Positions 19,021 through 28,565 of a DNA stretch of 64,000 nucleotides are shown in pieces. The notes under the pieces are model-generated. The model did no database searches. It had not been told where the DNA came from and saw only the letters and a list, made by a program, of their open reading frames with translations. The DNA lies in assembly GCF_002879885.1 (NCBI RefSeq), contig NZ_PNYA01000002.1:248001-312000 (forward strand), in the 5' to 3' direction. Numbering within the stretch: the stretch's first letter is position 1; each line of letters starts with the position of its first letter. The position numbers were made by a program, and so were the translations under genes. This DNA is from Trinickia dabaoshanensis (GTDB lineage: Bacteria > Pseudomonadota > Gammaproteobacteria > Burkholderiales > Burkholderiaceae).

Positions 19021-20421
19021 ATGAACCCGAAACTCTCGCACGACCTCGTCGGCATCGAAGCGCTGCTACAGCGTACCCTCGATCATGCGCTCGAGGTGCT
19101 CGATCGCATCGACGAGCGCCCCGCCGCCCTCGATCCGCCGCCGGCGACGCGGCGCCCGTTGCCCGAGCACGGCCCCGGGTTCGACGCCGCGCTCGACGAC
19201 TTCCTGACACGCTGGGCGCCCGGGTTTTCGGGCAGCGCCGGGCCCCGCTATCTGGGCTTCGTGACGGGCGGCGCGACACCCGCCGCGCTCGCGGGCGATT
19301 GGCTCACGAGCGTGTACGATCAAAACCCGACGGCCGGCATCGACAGCGCTGCACCCGACCTCGAACGCGAAACGATTGCGCGTCTGCGCGAGTTGTTCGG
19401 ACTGTCGAATGCGCAGCAAGGCGTGCTGGTCAGCGGCGCGACGATGTCGAATCTGGTCGGGCTCGCGATCGGCCGCGAGTGGCTCGGCGAGCAATGCCAA
19501 AGCCGCGTCTCGATTTCCGACGATGGGGTCGGCATGCTGCCGCCGATTCGCGTCCTGTCCGGTGCGCCGCACTCGAGCATCTATAAGGCGCTGTCGGTGC
19601 TCGGTATCGGCCGGCGCGCCGTGCAAAAGGTACCGACGCTGAAAGAACGCGAAGCCGTGGACGTCGATGCGCTGGAAGCCGCGCTCGAGCGCTTCGAGGG
19701 CGAACCGGTCATCGTCGTCGCCAATTCGGGCACGGTGAACACCGTGGACTTCGACGCATTGCAGGCGATCGCCGAATTGCGTTCGCGCTATCCTTTCTGG
19801 CTGCACGTGGACGCGGCGTTCGGCGCGTTCGCGGCGCTCTCGCCCGAGCATGCGCCGCTCGTGCGCGGCCTCGATGCGGCCGACTCGATCTGCATCGACT
19901 TGCATAAATGGCTGAACGTGCCCTACGACGCAGCCGTGCAATTCAGCCGGCGGCGCGATCTGCAGGTGCGCGTGTTCCAAAACAGCTCGGCGTATCTCGG
20001 CGTGCCCGGAGACAACCCCGATTTCGTCCATCTGACGCCGGAGAATTCGCGGCGGTTGCGCGCGCTGTCGACGTGGTTCACGCTCGCCGCGTACGGCCGC
20101 GACGGTCATGCGCAGATCGTGCAAACGAACATTGCGCTAGCACACCGCCTCGGCAGGCTGATCGCCGAGCAGCCCGGACTGACGCTGCTCGCGCCGACCC
20201 GCCTGAACGTCGTCTGCTTCACGCTGGCGCAGCAGCCGAGCGAGGAGCGCATCAACGCTTATGTGCGCGCCGTACGGGACCTCGGCGACGTATTCGTCAC
20301 GACGACGGTCTATGCCGGTACCTGGGGCGTGCGCGCGGCATTTTGCAATTGGCGCACGAGCGAATGCGACGTCGACCGGACGTTCGACTCCTTGGTGCGG
20401 GCCCTTGGGAGCGTGCAATGA
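19021..20421 (+). CDS. Group II PLP-dependent amino-acid decarboxylase
   Basis: A 466-residue fold-type I enzyme of the aromatic amino acid/glutamate/diaminobutyrate decarboxylase family. The PLP lysine is K296 in DLHKW, the ring-binding aspartate D264 in HVDAAFG, and H184 in [10 protein letters not shown] stacks on PLP. It should decarboxylate an amino acid, or an amino-acid-derived intermediate, to an amine; the substrate cannot be read from the sequence. ATG at 19021 lies 36 nt after the exporter gene. Its end overlaps the dsbB start by ATGA, implying co-translation. A role in supplying the amine partner for the ATP-grasp ligases is inference. Confidence 0.88.
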   Translation: MNPKLSHDLVGIEALLQRTLDHALEVLDRIDERPAALDPPPATRRPLPEHGPGFDAALDDFLTRWAPGFSGSAGPRYLGFVTGGATPAALAGDWLTSVYDQNPTAGIDSAAPDLERETIARLRELFGLSNAQQGVLVSGATMSNLVGLAIGREWLGEQCQSRVSISDDGVGMLPPIRVLSGAPHSSIYKALSVLGIGRRAVQKVPTLKEREAVDVDALEAALERFEGEPVIVVANSGTVNTVDFDALQAIAELRSRYPFWLHVDAAFGAFAALSPEHAPLVRGLDAADSICIDLHKWLNVPYDAAVQFSRRRDLQVRVFQNSSAYLGVPGDNPDFVHLTPENSRRLRALSTWFTLAAYGRDGHAQIVQTNIALAHRLGRLIAEQPGLTLLAPTRLNVVCFTLAQQPSEERINAYVRAVRDLGDVFVTTTVYAGTWGVRAAFCNWRTSECDVDRTFDSLVRALGSVQ

Positions 20422-20924
20422 ACGCCGCAGCTTCGTTTCCGGCCGCGCATAGATGGGCGTGGCGTGCCATCGGCATAGGCTCTCTCGCGCTGGTCGCCGC
20501 GGCCGTATGGGTCCAGTTGGCATTGCATGAAGACCCGTGCCCGCTGTGCATCATCCAACGCTATGTGTTCCTGGCGATCGCGGCGTTCGCATTCACCGCG
20601 TCGGCGGGAGGACGGCGCGCCCCCTTGTGGCGGGTGCTCGCCCTCGCGGCGGCACTCACGGGCGCGGCGGTCGCCGCGCGGCACATCTACGTCCAGGCGC
20701 ACCCTTCGTTCAGTTGCGGATTCGATGCGCTCGAGCCTGTCGTGGACGGCCTGCCGCCCGCGCATTGGGTACCGGTGCTCTTCAAGGTCGCCGGACTGTG
20801 CGAGACGGCTTACCCTCCGATCCTCGGCCTCACGCTGCCGATGTGGGCGCTCGTCTTTTTTGCCGCGATCGCCCTCACGATCGGCTGGGGCCTGCGCGCG
20901 CGGACGGCGGCGCAAGCGGCTTGA
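20418..20924 (+). CDS. dsbB: Disulfide bond formation protein B
   Basis: A 168-residue inner-membrane quinone reductase with four predicted segments that reoxidises DsbA. The two periplasmic cysteine pairs are C41/C44 in CPLC and C100/C128, close to the E. coli positions (41/44, 104/130). Its ATG overlaps the decarboxylase stop (ATGA at 20418-20421), so it is translated with the accessory operon. Whether it is the species' only DsbB or a cluster-linked second copy cannot be decided here. It converges with gntK 28 nt away. Confidence 0.93.
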   Translation: MNAAASFPAAHRWAWRAIGIGSLALVAAAVWVQLALHEDPCPLCIIQRYVFLAIAAFAFTASAGGRRAPLWRVLALAAALTGAAVAARHIYVQAHPSFSCGFDALEPVVDGLPPAHWVPVLFKVAGLCETAYPPILGLTLPMWALVFFAAIALTIGWGLRARTAAQAA

Positions 20925-20952
20925 CCCGCGGATCGAGCGGCGGACGGCGCGC

Positions 20953-21450
20953 TTAGCCGAGCTGGTCCGCCACCTCGTCGACGATCGCTTCCGGCGACAA
21001 CTCGATGCTCACCGTGATCGCCTCGTCCTCGCCCGGCTCTTCGAGCGTATCGAGCTGACTGCGCAGCAGCGACGGATTGAAAAAATGACGGCCCCGCGTA
21101 GCCAGACGCTCGTGCAGTACTTCGTACGAGCCCTTCAGATAGACGAAGCGTACGCTGCCGTCGCCCGAGGCACCGCCTCGCAGTACGTCGCGGTACGCGC
21201 GCTTGAGCGAGGAGCAGCCCACCACGAGCGATTGACCGGCCGCCACCTTCTCTTCGATGGCCGCGCGAATGGCCGCGAGCCACGGCCAGCGATCGTCGTC
21301 GGTGAGCGCGACCCCTTGCGCCATTTTTTCCTTGTTGACCACGCTATGAAACACGTCGCCGTCGACGAACGTGCAACCCAGACGCTCGGCGAGCATTTCG
21401 CCGATGAGCGTCTTACCGGCGCCCGAGACGCCCATCACGATCACAATCAT
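20953..21450 (-). CDS. gntK: Gluconokinase
   Basis: A 165-residue kinase that phosphorylates D-gluconate to 6-phosphogluconate, feeding the Entner-Doudoroff enzymes encoded just upstream. Walker A is GVSGAGKT (7-14), followed by the family pattern FVDGDVFHS and the helical lid near RGRHFFNPSLLRSQLDTLE. Length matches E. coli GntK. It follows gntT by 19 nt on the minus strand and is probably co-transcribed with it. Confidence 0.96.
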   Translation of the reverse strand: MIVIVMGVSGAGKTLIGEMLAERLGCTFVDGDVFHSVVNKEKMAQGVALTDDDRWPWLAAIRAAIEEKVAAGQSLVVGCSSLKRAYRDVLRGGASGDGSVRFVYLKGSYEVLHERLATRGRHFFNPSLLRSQLDTLEEPGEDEAITVSIELSPEAIVDEVADQLG

Positions 21451-21469
21451 TGCCGTTCCAATTGAGGCA

Positions 21470-22837
21470 TTAGAAAACCGCGGCGAGCGCGAACGTCAAG
21501 CCCAGGCCAAGCAGCGAGATGATCGTCTCGCACAGCGACCAGGTTTTGAAGGTTTGCCCCACCGTCATGCCGAAATATTCCTTGATCAGCCAGAAGCCGC
21601 CGTCGTTGACGTGAGAAAAGATCAGCGAGCCGGCGCCCGTGGCGAGCACGAGCAGCTCGGGCTGAACATGAATCGCCCCCGCCTTGGCAATGGGCGCGAC
21701 GATACCGCACGCGGTCGTCATCGCGACGGTCGCCGAACCTGTCGCCAACCGAATCAATGCGGCGACGAACCAGCCGAACAGCAACGGCGACAGATGCGCT
21801 TGCGTGGCGACGGCCACGATCTGCTGCGAGATGCCGCTGTCGCGCAATACGCCGCCGAAGCCGCCGCCCGCGCCGACGATCAAGGTGATGCCGGCGATCG
21901 GCGCCAGGCAGTCGCCGCAAAACTTTTGGATCTGCTCGCGCGTGAAGCCGCGCTGCGCGCCGAACGTCCAGAAGCTGACGATCACGGCGATGAGCAGGGC
22001 GACGTCCGAATTGCCGACGAAGCGCAGCAATTCGTTCGGCACCGACTTCGGCGCGAAGACGAGATCGGCCCAGCTACCCACGAGCATCAAGATCACGGGC
22101 AACAAAATGGTGAAAAGCGTAACGCCGAAGCCCGGCAAGTCGCGCCGCCCTTGGGCATCCTTATCGGCCGACTCGACGAATTGCGCGGCGAGCGGATTGT
22201 TCTCGGGCAGCTTGATATAGCGGTGTACGAGCAGCGCGAATAGCGGACCCGCGACGATGGCGGTGGGAATGCCGACGATGAGCCCGTAGGCGATCGTCTT
22301 GCCGATATCGGCACCGTAGGCTTGAACGGCCAAGAGCGCGGCCGGGTGAGGCGGAATCAGGCCATGGACGACCGATAAGCCCGCGACCATCGGCAGCCCG
22401 ATCAACAGCAGCGATTTACCGGTGCGCTTGGCGACGTTGAAAGCAATCGGCACGAGCAGGACGAAGCCCACCTCGAAGAAGACGGGCAAGCCGACGATGA
22501 TGGCGACGAAGAGCATGGCCCAATGGATCTGCTTCTCGCCGAACCAGCGTATCAGCGTGGTCGCGACCCGTTCGGCGCCGCCCGATTCGGCCATCATCTT
22601 GCCGAGCATCGTGCCGAGACCGACCACGATGGCGATGTGCCCCAGCGTTCCGCCGTTGCCCGTTTCGAACGATTTCACGATGTGGCCCGCCGGCATTCCT
22701 GCGGCCAGCCCGAGCAATAAGGAAACGACGATGAGGACCAGAAACGGATAGACCTTGTACCGCGCGATCAGCAGGATGAGCGCCGCGATCGCGATTACCG
22801 CGTAAAGCAGCAAGAGGCCGCCGTGGACCGATCCCAT
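21470..22837 (-). CDS. gntT: Gluconate:H+ symporter (GntP family)
   Basis: A 455-residue integral membrane permease of the GntP family, with GNGGTLGHIAIVVGLGTMLGKMMAESGGAERVA-type wording in the first third and the conserved HVNDGGFW block near the C-terminus. It imports gluconate for GntK. An AGGAG site sets ATG at 22837; the frame upstream to 22888 has no support. The promoter region to its right contains a CCGG-centred palindrome (22952-22966). Confidence 0.95.
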   Translation of the reverse strand: MGSVHGGLLLLYAVIAIAALILLIARYKVYPFLVLIVVSLLLGLAAGMPAGHIVKSFETGNGGTLGHIAIVVGLGTMLGKMMAESGGAERVATTLIRWFGEKQIHWAMLFVAIIVGLPVFFEVGFVLLVPIAFNVAKRTGKSLLLIGLPMVAGLSVVHGLIPPHPAALLAVQAYGADIGKTIAYGLIVGIPTAIVAGPLFALLVHRYIKLPENNPLAAQFVESADKDAQGRRDLPGFGVTLFTILLPVILMLVGSWADLVFAPKSVPNELLRFVGNSDVALLIAVIVSFWTFGAQRGFTREQIQKFCGDCLAPIAGITLIVGAGGGFGGVLRDSGISQQIVAVATQAHLSPLLFGWFVAALIRLATGSATVAMTTACGIVAPIAKAGAIHVQPELLVLATGAGSLIFSHVNDGGFWLIKEYFGMTVGQTFKTWSLCETIISLLGLGLTFALAAVF

Positions 22838-22951
22838 AAAACGTCTCCTTGACTTGTTCTGATGCTTCAAAACGAGGGAGAAAGACACGCGTGGGCGGCA
22901 GGGCCGCCGGCACGTCGTCGCTGCATTCTAATAGGCGGCGAGGTTTTGAGG

Positions 22952-22966
22952 ACAAACCGGTTTCAT
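22952..22966. promoter_or_regulatory. CCGG-centred palindrome upstream of gntT
   Basis: The sequence around AAACCGGTTT (22954-22963) is a perfect 10-bp palindrome 117 nt before the gntT start. Its CCGG centre is like operators of LacI-family repressors, including E. coli GntR (as I recall, ATGTTACCGGTAACAT). No such repressor is in the window. Confidence 0.35.
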
Positions 22967-23057
22967 CGACGAGCACGCCGCCGCGAGTGGTATCGGTGCG
23001 AGCACACTCTGGACCTGCCGCCGCCCGCCGGGCAGGCTGGCGCGGCGGCGCGGTGCG

Positions 23058-23693
23058 TCAGTGCTGATGAGCCGCCAGTTCCGAGGCGGCTCGGGCGAGG
23101 CGCGTCACCTCGTCCCAATTTTCCGCGGCCAGCGCGGCCTTCGGCGTCAACCACGAGCCGCCGACGCAGACGACGTTCGGCAACGCGAGAAAGCTCGGGG
23201 CCGTCTCGGTCGTGATGCCGCCCGTCGGGCAGAACTTGAGCGCCGGAAACGGACCGTACAGCGCTTGCAGCATCGGAATGCCGCCGGCTTGCTGGGCCGG
23301 GAAGAACTTCACCGTCTCGTAGCCGAGTTCGAGCGCGAGCAGGATATCGCTAGGCGTCATGACGCCGGGCAGCAAAGGCAAGCCGGCGTCCTGCGCGGCT
23401 TGGTGGATGTCCTTCGTGAGACCGGGCGACACCCCGAATTGGGCGCCGGCCTTTTTGGCTTGCGCGCAGTGCTCGGGCTTCGTGATCGTGCCCACGCCGA
23501 CGACGATGTCGGGCGAGAGCTGAGCCGCCCGCTCGATCGCGCCGATACCGGCCGGCGTGCGCAGCGTGATCTCGAGCACTTTGACGCCGCCCGCATGAAG
23601 CGCGCGCGAGACGTGCTCGCCCTGCTCGACCGTCTCGAAGGCCAGCACCGGGATGACGGGACCTAGGCGGACGATGTCTTCAACCTTTTTCAT
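23058..23693 (-). CDS. eda: 2-keto-3-deoxy-6-phosphogluconate aldolase
   Basis: A 211-residue class I aldolase that splits KDPG into pyruvate and glyceraldehyde 3-phosphate. The Schiff-base lysine is K129 in TVKFFPAQ and the catalytic glutamate E41 in EITLRT; the length equals E. coli Eda. AAGGAG precedes ATG at 23693. The gene lies 11 nt after edd and is almost certainly in the same transcript. Confidence 0.97.
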   Translation of the reverse strand: MKKVEDIVRLGPVIPVLAFETVEQGEHVSRALHAGGVKVLEITLRTPAGIGAIERAAQLSPDIVVGVGTITKPEHCAQAKKAGAQFGVSPGLTKDIHQAAQDAGLPLLPGVMTPSDILLALELGYETVKFFPAQQAGGIPMLQALYGPFPALKFCPTGGITTETAPSFLALPNVVCVGGSWLTPKAALAAENWDEVTRLARAASELAAHQH

Positions 23694-23704
23694 GCCGGAC
23701 TCCT

Positions 23705-25582
23705 TTAGTGTTTCGTTGCATGGATCGAATGCTCGGCCGGCTCGCCCACGAACGTGGGCAATGGGCCGAACACCGAGGCACCCATTTCGGCCGGCGCGGC
23801 GGCCGCTCGAAAGACGCCGAACAATTCGCGGCCGAAGCCGACTTCGTTTTCCGCTTGATGCTTGGGCGCTTCGACGGCCCGCGCGTTCCATTGCGCGTCC
23901 TCGATCTCGACATCGAGGATGCCGCGCTCGGCATCGATCACGATCGTGTCGCCGTCGCGTACCTTGCCGAGCGGCCCGGCGAGCAGCGCCTCGGGCGACA
24001 CGTGGATCACGGCAGGCACCTTGCCGGACGCGCCCGACATCCGGCCGTCGGTCACGAGTGCCACGTGAAAGCCCTGGTCTTGCAGCACGCCCAAGAGCGG
24101 CGTCAAGCGATGCAATTCCGGCATGCCGTTCGCGCGCGCGCCTTGGAAGCGCACCACGGCGACGAAATCGCGCTTGAGCTCGCCCTTATCGAACGCGGCT
24201 TGCACGGCTTCTTGCGAGTCGAACACGATCGCGGGCGCGCGCACCGCACGGTGCTCGGGCGCGACCGCGGAAATCTTGATGACGCCGCGGCCGAGCTTGC
24301 CCTGCATGAGCCGCAGCCCGCCATCGGGTTGAAACGGTTCGCCGATGGGGCGCAGCACCTTCGTATCGCCGCTTTGATCAGGCCCCGGCACCCACGCGAG
24401 CTGGCCGTCCACGAGCCTCGGCTCTTCCGTGTAACGGGACAACCCCTTGCCCATGACCGTCGTTACATCCTCGTGCAGCAAGCCGCCTTCGAGCAAATTG
24501 CGCATCAGGAACGCCATGCCGCCCGCCGCGTGATAGTGATTCACGTCGGCCTTGCCGTTCGGGTAAATCTTCGCGAGCAGCGGGACCGCCTGCGAAAGCG
24601 CGTCGAAGTCGTCCCAGTCGATGACGATGCCGGCCGCGCGCGCGATCGCGACGAGATGCAGTGTGTGATTGGTCGAGCCGCCCGTGGCGAGCAAAGCCAC
24701 GATGCCGTTGACGATCGCTTTTTCGTCGACGACATGGCCGATCGGCGTGTAGGCGCCACGCTCCACGGTCAGATCGAGCACGCGGCGCGCCGCGGCCGCG
24801 GTGAGCGCATCGCGCAGCGGCGTATGCGGGTGAACGAACGCCGACCCGGGCAGGTGCAGGCCCATTACTTCCATGAGCATTTGGTTGCTGTTGGCGGTGC
24901 CGTAGAACGTGCACGTGCCGTGCCCGTGATAAGCGGCCGATTCGGCCTCGAGCAACGCGTCGCGTCCCACTTGCCCCGTGGCGAACTGCTGCCGGATCTT
25001 CGCCTTTTCGTCGTTCGACAGGCCGCTCGTCATCGGGCCCGCCGGCACGAATATCGTCGGCAGGTGCCCGAATTGCAGGGCGCCGATCAGCAAGCCCGGC
25101 ACGATCTTGTCGCACACGCCGAGACACAGCGCCGCGTCGAACATGTTGTGCGTGAGCGCAACCGCCGTGCTCATCGCGATCACTTCGCGCGAGAAGAGCG
25201 ATAGCTCCATGCCGGCGTTGCCCTGCGTGATGCCGTCGCACATCGCCGGCACGCCACCCGCGAATTGCGCGATGCCGCCGCTTTCACGGGCCGCGCGCTT
25301 GATGATGTCGGGGAAATCCTTGTACGGGGCATGGGCCGAAAGCATCTCGTTGTAAGACGAAACGATGCCGATGTTCGGCTCGCGCATCGCCTTGATGGCG
25401 ATCTTCTCGGTGCCTTCCAGACCGGCGAATCCGTGCGCGAGATTGGCGCAAGAGAGCGCGCCCCGGGCCGGGAATCGCCCTTGCGCGGCATCGATTCGCG
25501 CGAGATAGGCTTGGCGCGTCGGGCGGCTACGCTCGACGATACGGCGAGTGACTTCGGTCAGCGTGCGGTGCGGCGAAACCAT
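23705..25582 (-). CDS. edd: 6-phosphogluconate dehydratase
   Basis: A 625-residue iron-sulfur dehydratase of the IlvD/Edd family converting 6-phosphogluconate to KDPG. Typical blocks are [16 protein letters not shown] near the N-terminus, [22 protein letters not shown] and [12 protein letters not shown], with the cluster cysteines in these motifs. AGGAGG before ATG at 25582 is a strong start signal. Together with eda, gntK and gntT it forms a gluconate/Entner-Doudoroff block. The promoter carries one of the two GTAG-N5-CTAC operators, so control by the divergent RpiR-type gene is likely. Confidence 0.97.
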   Translation of the reverse strand: MVSPHRTLTEVTRRIVERSRPTRQAYLARIDAAQGRFPARGALSCANLAHGFAGLEGTEKIAIKAMREPNIGIVSSYNEMLSAHAPYKDFPDIIKRAARESGGIAQFAGGVPAMCDGITQGNAGMELSLFSREVIAMSTAVALTHNMFDAALCLGVCDKIVPGLLIGALQFGHLPTIFVPAGPMTSGLSNDEKAKIRQQFATGQVGRDALLEAESAAYHGHGTCTFYGTANSNQMLMEVMGLHLPGSAFVHPHTPLRDALTAAAARRVLDLTVERGAYTPIGHVVDEKAIVNGIVALLATGGSTNHTLHLVAIARAAGIVIDWDDFDALSQAVPLLAKIYPNGKADVNHYHAAGGMAFLMRNLLEGGLLHEDVTTVMGKGLSRYTEEPRLVDGQLAWVPGPDQSGDTKVLRPIGEPFQPDGGLRLMQGKLGRGVIKISAVAPEHRAVRAPAIVFDSQEAVQAAFDKGELKRDFVAVVRFQGARANGMPELHRLTPLLGVLQDQGFHVALVTDGRMSGASGKVPAVIHVSPEALLAGPLGKVRDGDTIVIDAERGILDVEIEDAQWNARAVEAPKHQAENEVGFGRELFGVFRAAAAPAEMGASVFGPLPTFVGEPAEHSIHATKH

Positions 25583-25674
25583 GGAAAACGCTCCTCCTGA
25601 AAGACGGCGCGGAACGCCGGACGGGTGGCGCGATGCAGTTCGAGCTGCTCAACGCGATTTTGGCGGAGCAAGTT

Positions 25675-25691
25675 TAGTAGAAAAACTACAT
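25675..25691. promoter_or_regulatory. HexR-like operator 1 (edd side)
   Basis: GTAG-AAAAA-CTAC (25677-25689), a palindrome with AT-rich centre, lies about 95 nt before the edd start. The same GTAG-N5-CTAC design recurs at 25786-25798, and both fit an RpiR/HexR repressor site. Confidence 0.6.
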
Positions 25692-25784
25692 CCCAGCAAT
25701 GCGGATCGATCGCGATTGTCGCATTCGCACGCTCGCCTCTACCTCATGGCTGCGTTACCTCACGTCCGATCGGTAGCAAATACA

Positions 25785-25799
25785 TGTAGATTTTCTACA
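25785..25799. promoter_or_regulatory. HexR-like operator 2 (hexR side)
   Basis: TGTAGATTTTCTACA is a 15-bp near-perfect palindrome about 65 nt before the RpiR-type gene. It shares GTAG-N5-CTAC with operator 1, 109 bp away. Autoregulation and repression of edd-eda are the likely functions. Confidence 0.65.
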
Positions 25800-25863
25800 A
25801 GCAGAAGGTCATACTACCGCCATCGATAGAACACGATACACCCGCTTGGCGGGGCTTTCAGAC

Positions 25864-26724
25864 ATGCTTGCCCGAATCGAATCGATGCGCGCGCAGTTGC
25901 GCCCATCCGAACGCAAACTAGCCGACTACGTGCTCGACACGCCTCGCGAGGTGCTCGACTTGGCGATGACCGAGCTCGCGACGCGGGCCGGCGTGAGTCA
26001 GCCGACGATCGCGCGCTTTTGCCAGGCGCTCGGCTGCGGAGGTTTTCGAGAATTCAAGATCCGCCTCGCCCAGAGCATTGCGCCCGGGCTGCCGTCCGTC
26101 TATCGCGACGTGCGCCCCGACGAGCCCGCGCCCGGCGTGGTCGCCAAGGTGTTCGATCGGACGATCGGGGCATTGATCGAGGTAAGAAACAGCCTATCGG
26201 CGCATAGCGTCGCCAAGGCGATCGAGTTGCTTTCGCACGCCTCGCGCATCGAGTTTTACGGCGCGGGCGGCTCCGGGATCGCAGCGCAAGACATCCAGCA
26301 CAAGTTCTTCAGATTGGGGATTCCGAGCGTCGCGTATGCCGACCCGCATACCTATACGATGTCGGCCGCCCTGCTCGGCGAGTCGGACGTGGTGGTGACG
26401 ATTTCGAACACGGGCCGCACGCGCGATATCGTCGAGGCGGCGCGCTCGGCGCTCGCGTGCGGGGCGAAGGTGATCGCGATCACCCACAGCAACTCGCCGC
26501 TCGCGCAGCTTGCAACGGTTAGCCTCGTGGCGAACGTCGCGGAAGAAACGGATATTTTTTCGCCGATGACCTCGCGCGTCTCGCATCTCGCGATCGGCGA
26601 CATCCTCGCCGTCGGCGTCGCGCTCGCGCGAGGGCCCGATCTCGTCGACAAACTCGGACGGGCCAAGAAGGCGATTACGCAGCGCCGAATCGAGTCGCCG
26701 CCGCGCGAAGAAGAACTCGATTAA
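25864..26724 (+). CDS. hexR: RpiR-family regulator (HexR-like)
   Basis: A 286-residue repressor with an N-terminal RpiR helix-turn-helix (SERKLADYVL, then AGVSQPTIARFCQALGCGGFREFK) and a C-terminal SIS sugar-phosphate domain (about 110-260, with FYGAGGSGIAAQD and TISNTGRTRDI). In proteobacteria HexR represses Entner-Doudoroff genes and is released by KDPG. An upstream TTG at 25846 is an alternative start; ATG at 25864 was preferred. Divergent from edd, with two palindromic operators between them. Its stop overlaps the convergent hemJ stop. Confidence 0.9.
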   Translation: MLARIESMRAQLRPSERKLADYVLDTPREVLDLAMTELATRAGVSQPTIARFCQALGCGGFREFKIRLAQSIAPGLPSVYRDVRPDEPAPGVVAKVFDRTIGALIEVRNSLSAHSVAKAIELLSHASRIEFYGAGGSGIAAQDIQHKFFRLGIPSVAYADPHTYTMSAALLGESDVVVTISNTGRTRDIVEAARSALACGAKVIAITHSNSPLAQLATVSLVANVAEETDIFSPMTSRVSHLAIGDILAVGVALARGPDLVDKLGRAKKAITQRRIESPPREEELD

Positions 26725-27137
26725 AACGGCTTGACGACGACGAGCGCGACCGCCGCGATGAGGGCGAACACCGGCAGTTCGTTGAAAATGCGATACCACC
26801 GATCGGAGCGGCGATTCTCGCCGCGCTCGAACGCCGCCAGCAGGCGCCCGCAGTAAGCGTGATAGCCGATGAGCAAGATCACGACGCCAAGCTTGGCATG
26901 CATCCAGCCTTGTCCCTGGCCGATCCCATAGCCGAGCCATAGCCCGAGGCCGCAGGCGAGCGCCACGACGGCGATGACCGACATGAAGCGGTAAAGCTTG
27001 CGCGCCATGACGAGCAGCCGCGACACGGCGGCCGGCTCCTTTTCCATGGCCAGGTTGACGAAGATACGCGGCAGGTAGAACAGGCCCGCAAACCACGAAG
27101 CCACGAAAACGATATGAAAAGTTTTGAGCCAGAGCAT
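26721..27137 (-). CDS. hemJ: Protoporphyrinogen IX oxidase HemJ-like membrane protein
   Basis: A 138-residue, four-helix inner-membrane protein of the HemJ (UPF0093/CopD-like) family, which oxidises protoporphyrinogen IX late in haem synthesis. The N-terminal LWLKTFHIVFVASWFAGLFYLPR block with H8 and the later WMHAKLGVV and RIFNELP patterns are characteristic. Length fits. It lies 50 nt downstream of proA on the same strand and overlaps the end of hexR by 2-3 nt on the opposite strand. Confidence 0.88.
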   Translation of the reverse strand: MLWLKTFHIVFVASWFAGLFYLPRIFVNLAMEKEPAAVSRLLVMARKLYRFMSVIAVVALACGLGLWLGYGIGQGQGWMHAKLGVVILLIGYHAYCGRLLAAFERGENRRSDRWYRIFNELPVFALIAAVALVVVKPF

Positions 27138-27186
27138 CGGTAGGGATCGGTCGCGGGTTCGTCGTCGTTCGTATGGCGGCGCAAGC

Positions 27187-28476
27187 TTACTGCCTGACTT
27201 CGCCGTGCCCGAGCACGACGTATTTCAGCGAGGTGAGCCCTTCCAGCCCGACGGGACCGCGCGCGTGCAGCTTGTCGTTCGAGATGCCGATCTCGGCCCC
27301 GAGCCCGTATTCGAAGCCATCGGCGAAGCGAGTCGACGCGTTCACCATGACGCTGGCCGAATCGACTTCGCGCAAGAAGCGCATCGCACGATCGTGGTCT
27401 TCGGTGACGATCGCATCGGTATGCGCGGAGCCGTACGTATTGATGTGGTCGATCGCAGCATCCATGCCGTCCACGATTTTGATCGCCAGCACCGGTGCCA
27501 GATATTCGGTGCGCCAATCCTCCTCGGTGGCATCGACGAGCGCAAGCTCGGGAGCGTCGCTCCCCCAAGGCGCGGCTTCGAGCACCGCGCGCGCGTGGCG
27601 ATCGACACGCAGCTCGACGCCCTTGTCGCGAAACACGCGTGCGAGCGGGGGCAACGCGGCGAGAGCGATGCCGCGCGCGACCAACAGCGTCTCCATCGTA
27701 TTGCACGTGCCGTAGCGGTGCGTCTTGGCGTTGTCGCAGACCGCCAGCGCTTTGCACAGGTCGGCGCGATCGTCGACGTAGACGTGGCAAATACCGTCCA
27801 GATGCTTGATCATCGGCACCCGCGCCTCTTCGATCAGCCGCGCGATAAGGCTTTTGCCGCCGCGCGGTACGATTACATCGACGTATTCGGTCATCGTCGC
27901 GAGCTTGCCGACGGCGGCCCGATCGGCCGTCTCGACCACTTGCACTGCGTCGCGCGGCAGACCCGCCGCGGCTAGCCCTTCGCCGATCAGCGCGGCCAGC
28001 GCCGTGTTCGATGCGAGCGCCTCGGAGCCGCCGCGCAAAATCGCCGCATTGCCGGACTTCAAGCACAGCGCGGCCGCATCGATCGTCACGTTCGGACGCG
28101 ATTCGTAAATAATGCCGATGACACCGAGCGGCACGCGCATGCGCCCCACTTGAATGCCGCTCGGGCGATATTTCAGGTTGTCGATTTCGCCGATCGGGTC
28201 GGGCAACGAAGCGACTTGGCGCAAACCCTCGACCATCGTCTTGATCGCTTTGTCCGAGAGCGTCAACCGATCGACGAACGCGGCGTCCATGCCCTTCTCG
28301 CGCGCCTTGGCGACGTCGAGCGCGTTCGCTTGCTGCAAGGCCGCTTGCTCGCGCTCGATCGCGTGGGCAATGGCGTGCAGCGCGTCGTTTTTCGCCGCCG
28401 TCGCGGCCCGGGCCATCGCGCGCGAAGCGCCGCGTGCGCGGCGGCCGATGGCGGTCATGTACTCGTCGATATCCAT
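27187..28476 (-). CDS. proA: Gamma-glutamyl phosphate reductase
   Basis: Reduces glutamyl 5-phosphate to the semialdehyde in proline synthesis (NADPH). The 429-residue product has the aldehyde-dehydrogenase-like nucleophile C258 in [12 protein letters not shown] and the IYESRPNVT and [13 protein letters not shown] blocks. Start at 28476 (MDIDEYM) matches Burkholderia ProA; an ATG one codon earlier is equally placed relative to the weak ribosome binding site. ProB is not nearby. It follows holA on the minus strand. Confidence 0.97.
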   Translation of the reverse strand: MDIDEYMTAIGRRARGASRAMARAATAAKNDALHAIAHAIEREQAALQQANALDVAKAREKGMDAAFVDRLTLSDKAIKTMVEGLRQVASLPDPIGEIDNLKYRPSGIQVGRMRVPLGVIGIIYESRPNVTIDAAALCLKSGNAAILRGGSEALASNTALAALIGEGLAAAGLPRDAVQVVETADRAAVGKLATMTEYVDVIVPRGGKSLIARLIEEARVPMIKHLDGICHVYVDDRADLCKALAVCDNAKTHRYGTCNTMETLLVARGIALAALPPLARVFRDKGVELRVDRHARAVLEAAPWGSDAPELALVDATEEDWRTEYLAPVLAIKIVDGMDAAIDHINTYGSAHTDAIVTEDHDRAMRFLREVDSASVMVNASTRFADGFEYGLGAEIGISNDKLHARGPVGLEGLTSLKYVVLGHGEVRQ

Positions 28477-28565
28477 CATGATTCTCGTTCGTCGCGCACG
28501 CGGCGCAGGTGCTAAGTGCAAAGTGTTCGCGCTGGCGGTAACGCCCGCGTGTCGATTCTAAGCCG

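Noticed and set aside
9097-20952. Integrative element around the biosynthetic cluster
   Set aside because: No integrase, transposase, tRNA target or flanking direct repeat was seen; only composition and context hint at transfer.
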